Positions 1 through 7,042 of a stretch of 15,461 nucleotides of DNA are shown piece by piece (position 1 is the first letter of the stretch; every line of letters begins with the position of its first letter). Location: positions 1 through 15,461 of the forward strand of contig JAODNQ010000098.1 of the NCBI GenBank assembly GCA_025464695.1, given 5' to 3'. The translations under genes and the position numbers were made by a program. This stretch comes from Frankiales bacterium. Its GTDB lineage: Bacteria > Actinomycetota > Actinomycetes > Mycobacteriales > SCTD01. Below the pieces are notes generated by a model. It saw nothing but the letters and a program-made list of their open reading frames with translations, had not been told where the DNA came from and ran no database searches.

Positions 1-1
1 G

Positions 2-1291
2 GCGGCGGCCGCGGCGGGCCTGCCGCCCGGCGCGGCCGCGCCCGCGGACGTGCCCGAGAAGGGCCGCGGCTGGGACAAGGACTTCGTCTACATCGGCGTT
101 GCCACGCAGAAGGACGTCGCGGCGGCCGCCAAGGGTGTCGGGGCGAAGGGCTTGGACGCCGGCGACCAGGAGGCGCAGGCGTTGTCGGTCGCGGCGTACT
201 TCAACAAGCAGGGCGGCGTCTTCGGCCGCAAGGTGAAGATCGTCTTCAAGGACCAGTCGACGGTCGCCACCGCTGGAGACCCCAACACCGCCGGTGCGTC
301 CGCGTGCACCTACTTCACCCAGGACCACCCGGTCATCGCCCTGCTCAACCCGGTCACCCTCATGGACGTCCCGAGCTTCCGAGCCTGCCTGAGCAAGGCG
401 AAGGTGCCCTTGTTCAGCGCGTCGGTCGCCGCGGTGGACGACAAGGTCGGCGCCGACCTCGCGCCGTACTTCTACCAGTCGGTCGCGCCCTCCTGGAACG
501 CGCTCGCCCCCGTGCTGGTGGCCCGCTTGAAGGCTCAGGGCTGGTTCGGCGGCTGGAACGCCCGTACCGGCGCCGCCGCTCCGGGGAAGGCCAAGGTCGG
601 CGTGCTCATCGACACGACACCCGTGGGCAAGCGGGTCGCCACAGTGATCACGAAAGCGCTCCAAGCGGCAGGGGCGGGAGCCCCCGTCGTCTACGCGGCC
701 AGCGGCAGCGACTACTCGGGCGCGGTGCTGCAGTTCAGCGGCAACGGCGTCACCCACGTCATCTCGGCCGACTCGTCGCTGGTCAACTTCCAGACGTCGG
801 CGAGCAGCCAGGGGTACCGGCCGCGCTACGGGATCCACACCTACAACGCGCCGCAGACCTTCCTCGAGGGCAACTCGCCCGCGGGGCAGAACAACGGCGC
901 GCTCGGCGTCGGCTGGTCGCCGTCGTTCGACGTGAGCGACACGAACGACACCGGCGACATCGGCCCCGCAGAGAAGCTGTGCAAAGAGATCTACGCCGCC
1001 GGCAAGCAGAGCTTCCAGGGCAAGCGCCTCGCCGAGGCGGTGGCTTTCGCGTTCTGCGACGGCATCCGGCTCATCGTCGGCGGCGCCGCGGCCGGCGGCG
1101 GCTTCACCGGCACGCAGGTCTACGACGGCGTGCAGCGCACCGCGGGGAAGTTCTCCTCGGCCTTCTCCTTCGGCAGCGGTCTCGGACCGAAGACCCTCTT
1201 CGTCCCGGGCGCCGTGCGCGACCTCGTCTGGGGCGACGCGTGCCGTTGCACGAAGTACGCCTCGCCGACCGTGCACCCGCTGACCCGGTGA
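2..1291 (+). CDS. Substrate-binding lipoprotein, type 1 periplasmic binding fold (5' partial)
   Basis: This is the C-terminal part of an extracellular ligand-binding protein of the branched-chain amino acid/amide/aromatic ABC type (Peripla_BP_6-like). The frame is open to the left edge. The first visible residues are an Ala/Gly/Pro-rich linker, so the GTG at 50 is internal and the signal peptide and lipobox lie outside the window. The domain opens with KGRGWDKDFVYIGV and includes SACTYFTQDHPVIA, a GWFGGW motif and GVTHVISAD. It aligns along its whole length with the complete paralogue at 2217-3836. Six cysteines (SAC, RAC, KLC, FCD and C-R-C near the end) are all shared with that paralogue. 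The stop codon overlaps the GTG start of the downstream hydrolase (GTGA), suggesting translational coupling. The ligand is unknown. The family call is firm; participation in transport is inferred because no permease or ATPase gene is present. Confidence 0.85.
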   Translation, partial: AAAAAGLPPGAAAPADVPEKGRGWDKDFVYIGVATQKDVAAAAKGVGAKGLDAGDQEAQALSVAAYFNKQGGVFGRKVKIVFKDQSTVATAGDPNTAGASACTYFTQDHPVIALLNPVTLMDVPSFRACLSKAKVPLFSASVAAVDDKVGADLAPYFYQSVAPSWNALAPVLVARLKAQGWFGGWNARTGAAAPGKAKVGVLIDTTPVGKRVATVITKALQAAGAGAPVVYAASGSDYSGAVLQFSGNGVTHVISADSSLVNFQTSASSQGYRPRYGIHTYNAPQTFLEGNSPAGQNNGALGVGWSPSFDVSDTNDTGDIGPAEKLCKEIYAAGKQSFQGKRLAEAVAFAFCDGIRLIVGGAAAGGGFTGTQVYDGVQRTAGKFSSAFSFGSGLGPKTLFVPGAVRDLVWGDACRCTKYASPTVHPLTR

Positions 1292-2064
1292 GCCTGGTCC
1301 GTGTGAGCGACGGCGTCGGCCTCGACGTCGTGCAGGAGGGCTCGGGTCGCCCGGTCGTCTTCATGAACGGCTACGGCGCTGCCGGCGCCCTCTGGGCGCA
1401 CCAGCGCGAGGCGCTGCGCGCGGGCTCCCGGGTGGTCGTGCTGGACCGGCGGTGGCACGGCGCATCCGAGCGGCCGACGCACGGCCAGCGCATGGCTCGG
1501 CACGGCAAGGACGTGCACGACGTGCTCGAGGCCCTCGACCTGCGGGACGTCCTGCTGGTCGGGGCGTCGATGGGCGCCAGCACCTGTCTCGCCTACCTCG
1601 ACCTGTTCGGCAGCGTCCGCCTGCGGGGCGTCGTGCTCGTGGACCAGACGCCGAAGATCGTCAACGAGGACGGCTGGGAGCTCGGCATGCACGGGCTCAC
1701 CCGGGAGGGCCTCGAGCCCTTCCTCGCCGGGTTCCCAGGTGGCTTGAACCCCTTCCACGTGGTGCCTGAGCCGGAAGTGCTCGCGCTCGGCGTCGTCGAG
1801 CCGCCGTTCTCAGTCGAGCAGACCCGGCCGCTGCTGCGCGACCACGCGGAGAAGGACTGGCGCGACGTCCTGCCGCGGGTCGACGTGCCGCTGCTCGCGG
1901 TAGCCGGCCGGCACAGCCCGTTCTGGCCCTGGGAGTCGAGCGCCTGGATGGCCGAGGCTGCGCCGCTCGGCGAGCTGGCCGTGCTCGACGGCAGCGGCCA
2001 CGTGCCGTTCCTCGAGGAGCCCGAGGCGTTCACAGCCGTGCTGGGCGAGTTCGCCGCGCGTTGA
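1288..2064 (+). CDS. Alpha/beta hydrolase
   Basis: A cytoplasmic alpha/beta-hydrolase fold enzyme of 258 residues with no signal peptide. The oxyanion region is FMNGYGAAG (about 25-33) and the nucleophile elbow is GASMG with Ser94. The C-terminal catalytic His238 sits in GSGHVPFLEEPE. The usual acid position after strand 7 reads AGRHS (206-210), with no Asp; Asp119 after strand 6 (VLVDQTP) is a possible substitute. The substrate could be an ester, lactone or C-C bonded compound and cannot be fixed from sequence. The GTG at 1288 overlaps the stop of the binding-protein gene by 4 nt and has no clear Shine-Dalgarno sequence, which fits coupled translation; GTG at 1303 is the alternative start. 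The overlap suggests co-expression with the binding protein, perhaps acting on the same imported compound (inference). Confidence 0.85.
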   Translation: MSLVRVSDGVGLDVVQEGSGRPVVFMNGYGAAGALWAHQREALRAGSRVVVLDRRWHGASERPTHGQRMARHGKDVHDVLEALDLRDVLLVGASMGASTCLAYLDLFGSVRLRGVVLVDQTPKIVNEDGWELGMHGLTREGLEPFLAGFPGGLNPFHVVPEPEVLALGVVEPPFSVEQTRPLLRDHAEKDWRDVLPRVDVPLLAVAGRHSPFWPWESSAWMAEAAPLGELAVLDGSGHVPFLEEPEAFTAVLGEFAAR

Positions 2065-2078
2065 GGCCCGGCGCAGCG

Positions 2079-2091
2079 GGGGTGCGACCCC
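2079..2091 (+). other. Short hairpin after the hydrolase gene
   Basis: GGGGT-GCG-ACCCC forms a perfect 5-bp stem with a 3-nt loop, 15 nt after the hydrolase stop. No T-run follows, so it is at best a weak or factor-assisted terminator. The rest of the 152-nt gap holds a weak inverted repeat (AGTGG/CCACT, 2164-2182) and the putative start region of the next gene. Confidence 0.25.
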
Positions 2092-2204
2092 GGTGCAGGG
2101 CAGGTGCTGCGTGCTCGGGGAGGAGGTCGGGACGTGCGACGCAACCCTGTCGGAGCGGTCAGGAGTGGTGGACGTCGCCACTGCGGCGTCGCGATCGTCT
2201 CCGG

Positions 2205-2210
2205 CATGGT
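2205..2210 (+). promoter_or_regulatory. Possible -10 element for leaderless start of the second lipoprotein
   Basis: CATGGT lies exactly 6 nt before the ATG at 2217. It keeps the A at position 2 and T at position 6 of the actinobacterial TANNNT -10, and has the same spacing as the clearer elements at 3910 and 6179. No Shine-Dalgarno sequence precedes this ATG. No convincing -35 is visible, so this is tentative. Confidence 0.3.
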
Positions 2211-2216
2211 GCTCCC

Positions 2217-3836
2217 ATGATCCCTCGACCCCTGCTCGCACTGCTCCTGCTCGGCCTCACGGCGTGCGGCACCACGGTGCCCCTGTCGCAGCAGGCGGCG
2301 TCCTCCAGCGGTGCCGACGCCCCGCTGGGTCAGTCCGCCGCCGGCCCCGGGAGCGCGCCGGGGCTCAGCGACGCGACCTCTGCGGACACCGGCGTCGGGA
2401 CGACCGGCCCCGCTGCGACGGCGACCTCGCCCGAAGGCGAGGGCGCGGGAGCCGGCCCGGTCGAACGATCCGGCTCCGGGTCCAGGTCCGGGTCCGGATC
2501 CGGGTCGGCGCCGTCCGGCACGCGCGCGTCGGCGGCAGCGGCAGCGGCCGGGGCTCCCCGGGCGGCTGGCCCGGTCGGAGCGGTGGCGGCTGTCCCCCAG
2601 AAGGGCCGGGGCTGGGACGCCACGCACGTCTACGTCGGGGTCATCACGACCAAGGACACCCAGCAGGTCTACGGCTCGTACGGGGCGAAGAACGTCGACC
2701 CGGGCGACAGCGCGGCCCAGGCCGCGGCGGTCGCGAAGGAGCTCAACGCCCACGGCGGCATCCTCGGGCGCACGGTCGTGCCGGTCATCGACGACGTCAA
2801 GACGCTCGCGACCGCCTCCGACCCCACCGGGTCCGGCCAGTCGGCGTGCACCTACTTCACCCAGGACCACCCGGTCATCGCCGTGTGGAACGTGAACACC
2901 CAGATCGACCAGGTGCCGACCCTGCGCACTTGCCTCGCCAAGGCGGGCATCCCGTTCTTCAGCGCCGCGGCCCGCGCCATCACCGACCCCCAGATGGCCC
3001 GGCTCGCGCCGTCGTACTACCACACGATCATGGTCAGCTGGGACGCCCTCGCGCCGGTGCTCGTCGCCCGCCTCCAGGCGCAGGGCTGGTTCGGCGGCTG
3101 GGACCCGCGGCTGGGCCGGCCGGGCACCGCGCCGGCCAAGGTCGGCGTGCTCGTGGACGGGACCCCCGAGGGCACGCACACGGGCCAGGTCCTGTCCGCC
3201 GCCGTCAAGGCCGCGGGACACGGCAGCGCGGTGGTCTTCCAGTACGCCGAGGCGAGCCAGGGGCAGTCGGCCGCCGTGCAGAAGTTCAACGGCAGCGGCG
3301 TCACCCACGTGATCGTCACCGACGTCGAGCTGACCGCGTTCCAGAACGCCGCCGCCAGCCAGCGCTACCTGCCGCGCTTCGGCATCACGTCCTACAACGA
3401 CCCGTACTCGAACTTGGAGGCGAGCGGCCTGACGCCTCCCGGGGCGATGAACGGGGCGATGGGCGTGGGGTGGACGCCGAACCTGGACGTCGCGGACGCC
3501 CGGGACCCGGGCCGCACCACGGGCGGGAAGCAGTGCGACCGGCTCATGGCGGCCGGCGGTCAGACCTTCGGCGGCAAGCGGCTCGCGCACCTGTACGCGT
3601 CGTCGCTCTGCGACACGTTCGCCCTCCTCGCCCGCGGCGCGACCGCGGGCCACGGCTTCGACGCGCAGGCGCTGCGCCGGGGGATCGTGCAGGGCGGCAG
3701 CTCCTTCAGCCCGGCCAACGGCTTCGCGCCCGCGCTCACCGCGGCGCACCCGTTCGTGCAGGGCCGCGTCCGTGACCTCGCCTGGGGCACCGACTGCTCC
3801 TGCGCCCGCTACGGCGCCGGGGGCGCGGCGCTCTGA
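2217..3836 (+). CDS. Substrate-binding lipoprotein, type 1 periplasmic binding fold (complete)
   Basis: A membrane-anchored extracellular solute-binding protein of 539 residues, the complete paralogue of the truncated gene at the left edge. The signal peptide is short and hydrophobic, and the lipobox L-T-A-C gives a lipidated Cys17. A low-complexity tether of about 100 residues follows, rich in Gly, Ser, Ala and Pro, including a Ser-Gly dipeptide run at about 85-97. The binding domain starts near residue 126 (KGRGWDATHVYVGV) and carries SACTYFTQDHPVIA, GWFGGW, GVTHVIVTD and a C-terminal C-S-C. Cysteines 211, 239, 440, 465, 527 and 529 match those of the first paralogue. LivJ/LivK-type relatives normally deliver amino acids, amides or aromatic compounds to an ABC permease, but no permease gene lies nearby. 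ATG 2217 was chosen because the lipoprotein signal begins directly there; upstream in-frame sequence lacks a signal. Confidence 0.9.
   Translation: MIPRPLLALLLLGLTACGTTVPLSQQAASSSGADAPLGQSAAGPGSAPGLSDATSADTGVGTTGPAATATSPEGEGAGAGPVERSGSGSRSGSGSGSAPSGTRASAAAAAAGAPRAAGPVGAVAAVPQKGRGWDATHVYVGVITTKDTQQVYGSYGAKNVDPGDSAAQAAAVAKELNAHGGILGRTVVPVIDDVKTLATASDPTGSGQSACTYFTQDHPVIAVWNVNTQIDQVPTLRTCLAKAGIPFFSAAARAITDPQMARLAPSYYHTIMVSWDALAPVLVARLQAQGWFGGWDPRLGRPGTAPAKVGVLVDGTPEGTHTGQVLSAAVKAAGHGSAVVFQYAEASQGQSAAVQKFNGSGVTHVIVTDVELTAFQNAAASQRYLPRFGITSYNDPYSNLEASGLTPPGAMNGAMGVGWTPNLDVADARDPGRTTGGKQCDRLMAAGGQTFGGKRLAHLYASSLCDTFALLARGATAGHGFDAQALRRGIVQGGSSFSPANGFAPALTAAHPFVQGRVRDLAWGTDCSCARYGAGGAAL
2469..2504 (+). 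repeat. TCCGGN hexamer tandem repeat encoding a Ser-Gly tether
   Basis: Six consecutive hexamers of the form TCCGGN (the third copy is TCCAGG) lie in frame inside the lipoprotein gene and encode alternating Ser and Gly/Arg. They make part of the flexible linker between the lipid anchor and the ligand-binding domain. Such repeats can change length by slippage in whole-codon steps without breaking the frame (inference). Confidence 0.75.
2844..2882 (+). repeat. 39-bp block identical to positions 302-340
   Basis: Both binding-protein genes contain the same 39 bases here, encoding the motif ACTYFTQDHPVIA, with no synonymous differences. The flanking coding sequence is clearly diverged. The block marks the paralogy and may reflect gene conversion or strong local constraint. 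Confidence 0.8.
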
Positions 3837-3847
3837 CGCGGTCAGGA

Positions 3848-3876
3848 CGCACACGGCGCGGCACCGTCGGTGTGCG
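3848..3876 (+). other. Inverted repeat between lipoprotein and hydrolase genes
   Basis: CGCACAC and GTGTGCG are perfect inverted arms separated by 15 nt, 11 nt after the lipoprotein stop and upstream of the next gene's -10. No T-run follows. It could be a factor-assisted terminator of the lipoprotein transcript or an operator for the downstream promoter; the sequence does not decide. Confidence 0.35.
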
Positions 3877-3909
3877 GACTGCCCGTGGCGCGCGTCGCAC
3901 CTGCGCCTC

Positions 3910-3915
3910 TACCGT
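3910..3915 (+). promoter_or_regulatory. -10 element for a probable leaderless transcript
   Basis: TACCGT matches the actinobacterial TANNNT -10 and lies exactly 6 nt before ATG 3922, placing transcription start at or next to the start codon. No Shine-Dalgarno sequence is present upstream of the ATG. The -35 region (around 3886-3892) is weak. This would be the promoter of the 3922-10901 run. Confidence 0.5.
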
Positions 3916-3921
3916 CGCGCC

Positions 3922-4767
3922 ATGACGATGACGAGGGCGCGCACGGAGACGACGGTCGCGGGGCTGACGGTGGCGGAGTGGGCCGGGAAGGGACCGACCG
4001 TGCTCGGCCTGGCCGGGCTCGGCAGCAGCGGCCGGACCTTCGGCCCGCTGGCCCGCACCCTGGGCGACCGGCACGTCGTTGCGCCCCACCTGCGCGGTCG
4101 CGGCCTCAGCAAGGACGCCGGCGGCCGCACCGGCCTGCGGGCCCACGCCCGCGACGTCGCCCGGGTCCTGGCCGAGCTCGACCTGACGGACGTCGTCGTC
4201 GTCGGGCACTCCATGGGCGCCTACCTGGCCCCGCTCGTGGCGCAGGAGGCCCCCGACCGCGTCGCGCGCCTGGTGCTCGTCGACGGCGGCGTGCCCCCGA
4301 AGCTCCCCTTCTTCATGGGTCCGCGCCTGACGCGCCTCGCCTTCGGCAAGCAGCTCAAGGCCCTCGACCGCGACCACGAGAGCGCCGAGGCGCTGGCCGC
4401 GAAGAAGCTCGGCCCGATGCTCCGCGACCGCCCCGACCTGCGGCCGCTGCTCCTCGAGGTGCTCGCCGAGGACATGGCCGGCGAGCCCGGGCACGTCCGG
4501 CCGCTGATCCACGCGCCGCACGCCGTCGCGGACGCGGTCGACGCGTTCTTCGGCCCCGACACGACGCCTGCGCTGGAGGCGCTGGCCGTGCCCGCGCACC
4601 TGGTCGCCGCGACCGACGGCGCCAAGGACGGGGCGAAGCCGTTCCTCGCACAGGGCGTCGTGGACACCTGGACCGCGCGGCTGCCGCTCCTCACGGCCGA
4701 GCGCGTGCAGGCCAACCACGCCACCGTGCTGTTCTCCGACGAGGTGGCCGCGGCCGTCCGCGGGTGA
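3922..4767 (+). CDS. Alpha/beta hydrolase
   Basis: An alpha/beta-hydrolase fold protein of 281 residues with a complete apparent triad: Ser97 in GHSMG, Asp232 in AATDG and His266 in QANHATVLF. The HLRGRGLS motif (56-63) matches the family's D-x-R-G-x-G-x-S strand-4 region with His replacing Asp. A lid-like helical insert rich in Leu, Lys and Asp lies between about 125 and 215. No signal peptide is visible, so it should be cytoplasmic. ATG 3922 sits 6 nt after TACCGT, and a second in-frame ATG at 3928 is less likely to be the start. The stop overlaps the GTG of the following polyol dehydrogenase by 4 nt, so the two are probably co-translated. Substrate unknown; an ester or lactone is plausible given the neighbouring sugar/polyol oxidoreductase. 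Confidence 0.87.
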   Translation: MTMTRARTETTVAGLTVAEWAGKGPTVLGLAGLGSSGRTFGPLARTLGDRHVVAPHLRGRGLSKDAGGRTGLRAHARDVARVLAELDLTDVVVVGHSMGAYLAPLVAQEAPDRVARLVLVDGGVPPKLPFFMGPRLTRLAFGKQLKALDRDHESAEALAAKKLGPMLRDRPDLRPLLLEVLAEDMAGEPGHVRPLIHAPHAVADAVDAFFGPDTTPALEALAVPAHLVAATDGAKDGAKPFLAQGVVDTWTARLPLLTAERVQANHATVLFSDEVAAAVRG

Positions 4768-6194
4768 CCCGGACGGGCATCGTCCACGTCGGCGTCGGCG
4801 CGTTCTTCCGGGCGCACCAGGCGGTCTACCTCGACCGGTTGCTGCAGGCCGACCCCGAGAGCCCCTGGGGCGTCTGCGGCGTCGGGCTGCTCCCCGGCGA
4901 CGCCACCGTCCTCGCTGCCCTGCGCGCCCAGGGCTGCACCTACAGCGTCGTCGTCAAGCACCCGGACGGCGAGGTCGAGCGGACGGAGGTCCGGTCGCTG
5001 AGGCAGGTGCTGTCCGCCCCCGACGACGTCGAGGCCGTGCTCGCCCGCCTGGCCGACCCCGGCACGCACGTGGTGTCCCTGACCGTCACGGAGGGCGGCT
5101 ACGGCGTCGACCCGGCCACCGGCCGCTTCGACGACACGGCACCGGCCGTCGTCGCGGACGCCGTCCCGGGAGCGGTGCCGAGCACGCTGTTCGGCGTCGT
5201 CGTGGAGGCCCTGCGACGTCGGCGGGCCTCCGGCGTCCGGCCTTTCACCGTGCTGTCCTGCGACAACCTGGAGGGCAACGGGCACGTCGCGCGGACGGCG
5301 TTCACGTCCTTCGCCCGCATGCTCGACCGCGCTGCGGATGGCGGGGACCTGGCGGGGTGGATCGAGCGCGAGGTCGCCTTCCCCAGCAGCATGGTCGACC
5401 GGATCACCCCCGTCACGACCCAGGCCGACCGCGACCTCGTGCGCGACCGGTGGGGCGTCGAGGACGCCGTCCCGGTGACCTGCGAGCCGTACCTGCAGTG
5501 GGTGCTGGAGGACGACTTCTGCGACGGGCGCCCGCCGCTCGAGACGGTCGGGGTGCAGCTCGTCGACGACGTCCGCCCGTACGAGCTCATGAAGCTGCGC
5601 CTGCTCAACGGCGGCCACCAGGCGCTGGCGCACGCCGGGCTGCTGCTCGGTCACGTGTCCGTGGCCGACGCCGCGACCGACCCCGACGTCGTCGCCCTGC
5701 TGCGCGCGTACCTGGCCGAGGCGGTCCGGACGCTCGAGCCCGTCCCGGGGGTCGACCTCGACGCCTACCAGGAGTCCCTGCTGGCGCGGTTCGTCAGCCG
5801 CGCCGTGCCCGACACGCTCGCCCGCCTCGCGGCGCACGCCTCCGACCGGGTGCCCGGGTTCGTGCTCCCCGTGCTGGTGCAGGGCCTCCGGGACGGGCTG
5901 CCCGTCCCCGCCGGCGCGGCCGTCGTCGCGGCCTGGCTGCACCGCACCGAGGCGCACCCCGAGACCGTCGTCGACCGGCGTGAGGACGGCCGCACGCCCG
6001 AGCAGCTGCTGGCCGACCGTGACCTGTTCGGCGACGTTCCCGGGCTGACCGAGGCCGTCCTGGCGGCGCTGGAGCTCTTCCGGCGATACCCGGCACGGAC
6101 GGCCCTGGTGCAGCAGACCTCCACTCCCGCCCTGCCGCAGTGGGGGAGCGGCACGTGTCGCAGGTCTCGCCCGCTGCCTACGGTCGACGCATGA
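4764..6194 (+). CDS. Polyol-specific long-chain dehydrogenase (mannitol dehydrogenase / fructuronate reductase family)
   Basis: A cytoplasmic NAD(P)-dependent oxidoreductase of 476 residues in the mannitol dehydrogenase superfamily, which interconverts polyols or aldonates with keto-sugars (mannitol/fructose, arabinitol/xylulose, mannonate/fructuronate). The N-terminal nucleotide-binding segment reads GIVHVGVGAFFRAHQ, followed by the family motifs TEGGY and SCDNLEGNG. The catalytic K-x4-N-x2-H signature is Lys277, Asn282 and His285 (KLRLLNGGHQ). The start is GTG 4764, overlapping the previous stop. The normal C-terminus seems to fall near residue 448. The last 28 or so residues use codons unusual here (ACT, TGT, AGG, TCT, CCT, GCA), contain a hairpin and the next gene's -10, and look like translated intergenic sequence. 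The exact substrate cannot be called; the nearby beta-mannosidase hints at mannose-derived compounds (inference). Confidence 0.9.
   Translation: MTRTGIVHVGVGAFFRAHQAVYLDRLLQADPESPWGVCGVGLLPGDATVLAALRAQGCTYSVVVKHPDGEVERTEVRSLRQVLSAPDDVEAVLARLADPGTHVVSLTVTEGGYGVDPATGRFDDTAPAVVADAVPGAVPSTLFGVVVEALRRRRASGVRPFTVLSCDNLEGNGHVARTAFTSFARMLDRAADGGDLAGWIEREVAFPSSMVDRITPVTTQADRDLVRDRWGVEDAVPVTCEPYLQWVLEDDFCDGRPPLETVGVQLVDDVRPYELMKLRLLNGGHQALAHAGLLLGHVSVADAATDPDVVALLRAYLAEAVRTLEPVPGVDLDAYQESLLARFVSRAVPDTLARLAAHASDRVPGFVLPVLVQGLRDGLPVPAGAAVVAAWLHRTEAHPETVVDRREDGRTPEQLLADRDLFGDVPGLTEAVLAALELFRRYPARTALVQQTSTPALPQWGSGTCRRSRPLPTVDA
6133..6153 (+). other. Hairpin inside the 3' tail of the polyol dehydrogenase gene
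   Basis: TGCCGC and GCGGCA form a perfect 6-bp stem around a 9-nt loop. It lies in the atypical C-terminal tail, just upstream of the putative promoter of the next gene, so it may be a relic terminator or an operator. Confidence 0.4.
6179..6184 (+). promoter_or_regulatory. -10 element for a probable leaderless transcript, inside the dehydrogenase tail
   Basis: TACGGT matches TANNNT and lies exactly 6 nt before ATG 6191, the same geometry as at 3910. No Shine-Dalgarno sequence is seen. The -35 (around 6156-6161, TGTCGC) is poor. It could give independent expression of 6191-10901 in addition to read-through from upstream. Confidence 0.45.
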
Positions 6195-7042
6195 GCGCAC
6201 TCACTCCCGGCGTGCACCGCGTGCCCGTCGACGGCGGCGAGCTGGCCGTCGAGGTGTCGACCGGCACCTCCGCCCCTGTCCTCGCCGTGCACGGGATCAG
6301 CAGCAACCGGCGGCTCTGGGACTGGCTGCACGTCGCCGCCCCCGAGCTGCTCACCGTCGCCCCCGACCTCCGCGGTCGGTGCGACAGCCTGGACCTGGCC
6401 GGCCCGTCGTCGGTGCAGCAGCACGCCGACGACTGCGTCCGCGTCCTGGACGCCCTCGGGCTCGAGCGGCTCGTCGTCTGCGGCATGTCGATGGGCGGCT
6501 TCGTCGCGGTCGACCTCGCGGTGCGCTTCCCCGACCGCGTGCAGAGCCTGGTCCTGGTCGACGGCGGCTACCCGATGGCCACGCCGCCCGGGCTGACCCC
6601 CGAGATGCTGCCCGCGGTCTTCGCCGACCGGCTGTCGCGGCTCGGCAAGCCGTGGGCCTCCGTCGAGGAGTACCAGGCCTTCTTCGTCGCGAACACCGCG
6701 CCGCTGCTCGGCGACGACGGCGTCCTGAGCGGCTACCTCGCGCACGACCTCGACGCCGAGGGCCGGGTCCGGCTGTCGGGCGAGGCGCTGCTGTCCGACG
6801 CCGAGAGCGTCTTCTTCGGCCCGCCCCGCTGGCGGGAGCTCACGGTCCCGGTGCGCTTCACCCACGCCGAGTTCGGCGGCGGCCCGGACACCCCGCCCGC
6901 CTACCCGGCCGAGGCCGTGGCGGAGTACGCGGCCGCTGCCGTCGACGTCCGGTACCTGCCGGGCCTCGACCACGCCGGCTCGATCATGACCGCCGCCGGC
7001 GCCGAGGTCACCGCCGAGCTGCTGCGCGGAGCCCTGGCGTGA
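6191..7042 (+). CDS. Alpha/beta hydrolase
   Basis: An alpha/beta-hydrolase fold protein of 283 residues. The oxyanion HG motif is AVHGISSN (32-39) and strand 4 gives APDLRGRCDS. The nucleophile Ser100 sits in GMSMGG and His261 in GLDHAGSIM. The acid is not in the standard form: strand 7 reads FTHAEFGGGPD, so Glu227 or Asp233 would have to serve. No signal peptide is visible. ATG 6191 overlaps the dehydrogenase stop (ATGA), and the stop overlaps the GTG of the FAD oxidase (GTGA), so it is embedded in the operon. It resembles the hydrolase at 3922 in the VLVDGG stretch after the nucleophile, suggesting distant paralogy. The substrate is not predictable. Confidence 0.86.
   Translation: MSALTPGVHRVPVDGGELAVEVSTGTSAPVLAVHGISSNRRLWDWLHVAAPELLTVAPDLRGRCDSLDLAGPSSVQQHADDCVRVLDALGLERLVVCGMSMGGFVAVDLAVRFPDRVQSLVLVDGGYPMATPPGLTPEMLPAVFADRLSRLGKPWASVEEYQAFFVANTAPLLGDDGVLSGYLAHDLDAEGRVRLSGEALLSDAESVFFGPPRWRELTVPVRFTHAEFGGGPDTPPAYPAEAVAEYAAAAVDVRYLPGLDHAGSIMTAAGAEVTAELLRGALA
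7028..7031 (+). promoter_or_regulatory. Ribosome binding site for the FAD-linked oxidase
   Basis: GGAG, within GCGGAG, lies 7 nt before the GTG at 7039. It supports that start, which also overlaps the upstream stop by 4 nt. Confidence 0.5.

Noticed and set aside
50..52. GTG at 50 as the start of the first lipoprotein
   Set aside because: The frame is open to the left edge with an Ala-rich linker like that of the paralogue, and there is no signal peptide after 50, so the gene is truncated by the window.
2164..2182. AGTGG/CCACT inverted repeat upstream of the second lipoprotein
   Set aside because: The 5-bp arms with a 9-nt loop are expected by chance in such GC-rich DNA, and there is no second copy to support an operator.
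2206..2220. Four-codon minicistron (M-V-L-P) whose stop overlaps the lipoprotein ATG
   Set aside because: It has no Shine-Dalgarno sequence. If the lipoprotein mRNA is leaderless, the minicistron lies upstream of the transcript.
1593..3854. 753-codon open frame on the minus strand
   Set aside because: It lies antisense to the second lipoprotein and hydrolase genes, has an Arg/Ala/Gly-rich composition with no recognisable domain, and is the expected GC-rich shadow of real + strand genes.
4221..6200. 659-codon open frame on the minus strand
   Set aside because: It is antisense to the hydrolase and the polyol dehydrogenase with intact family motifs on the + strand; no domain is recognisable in it.
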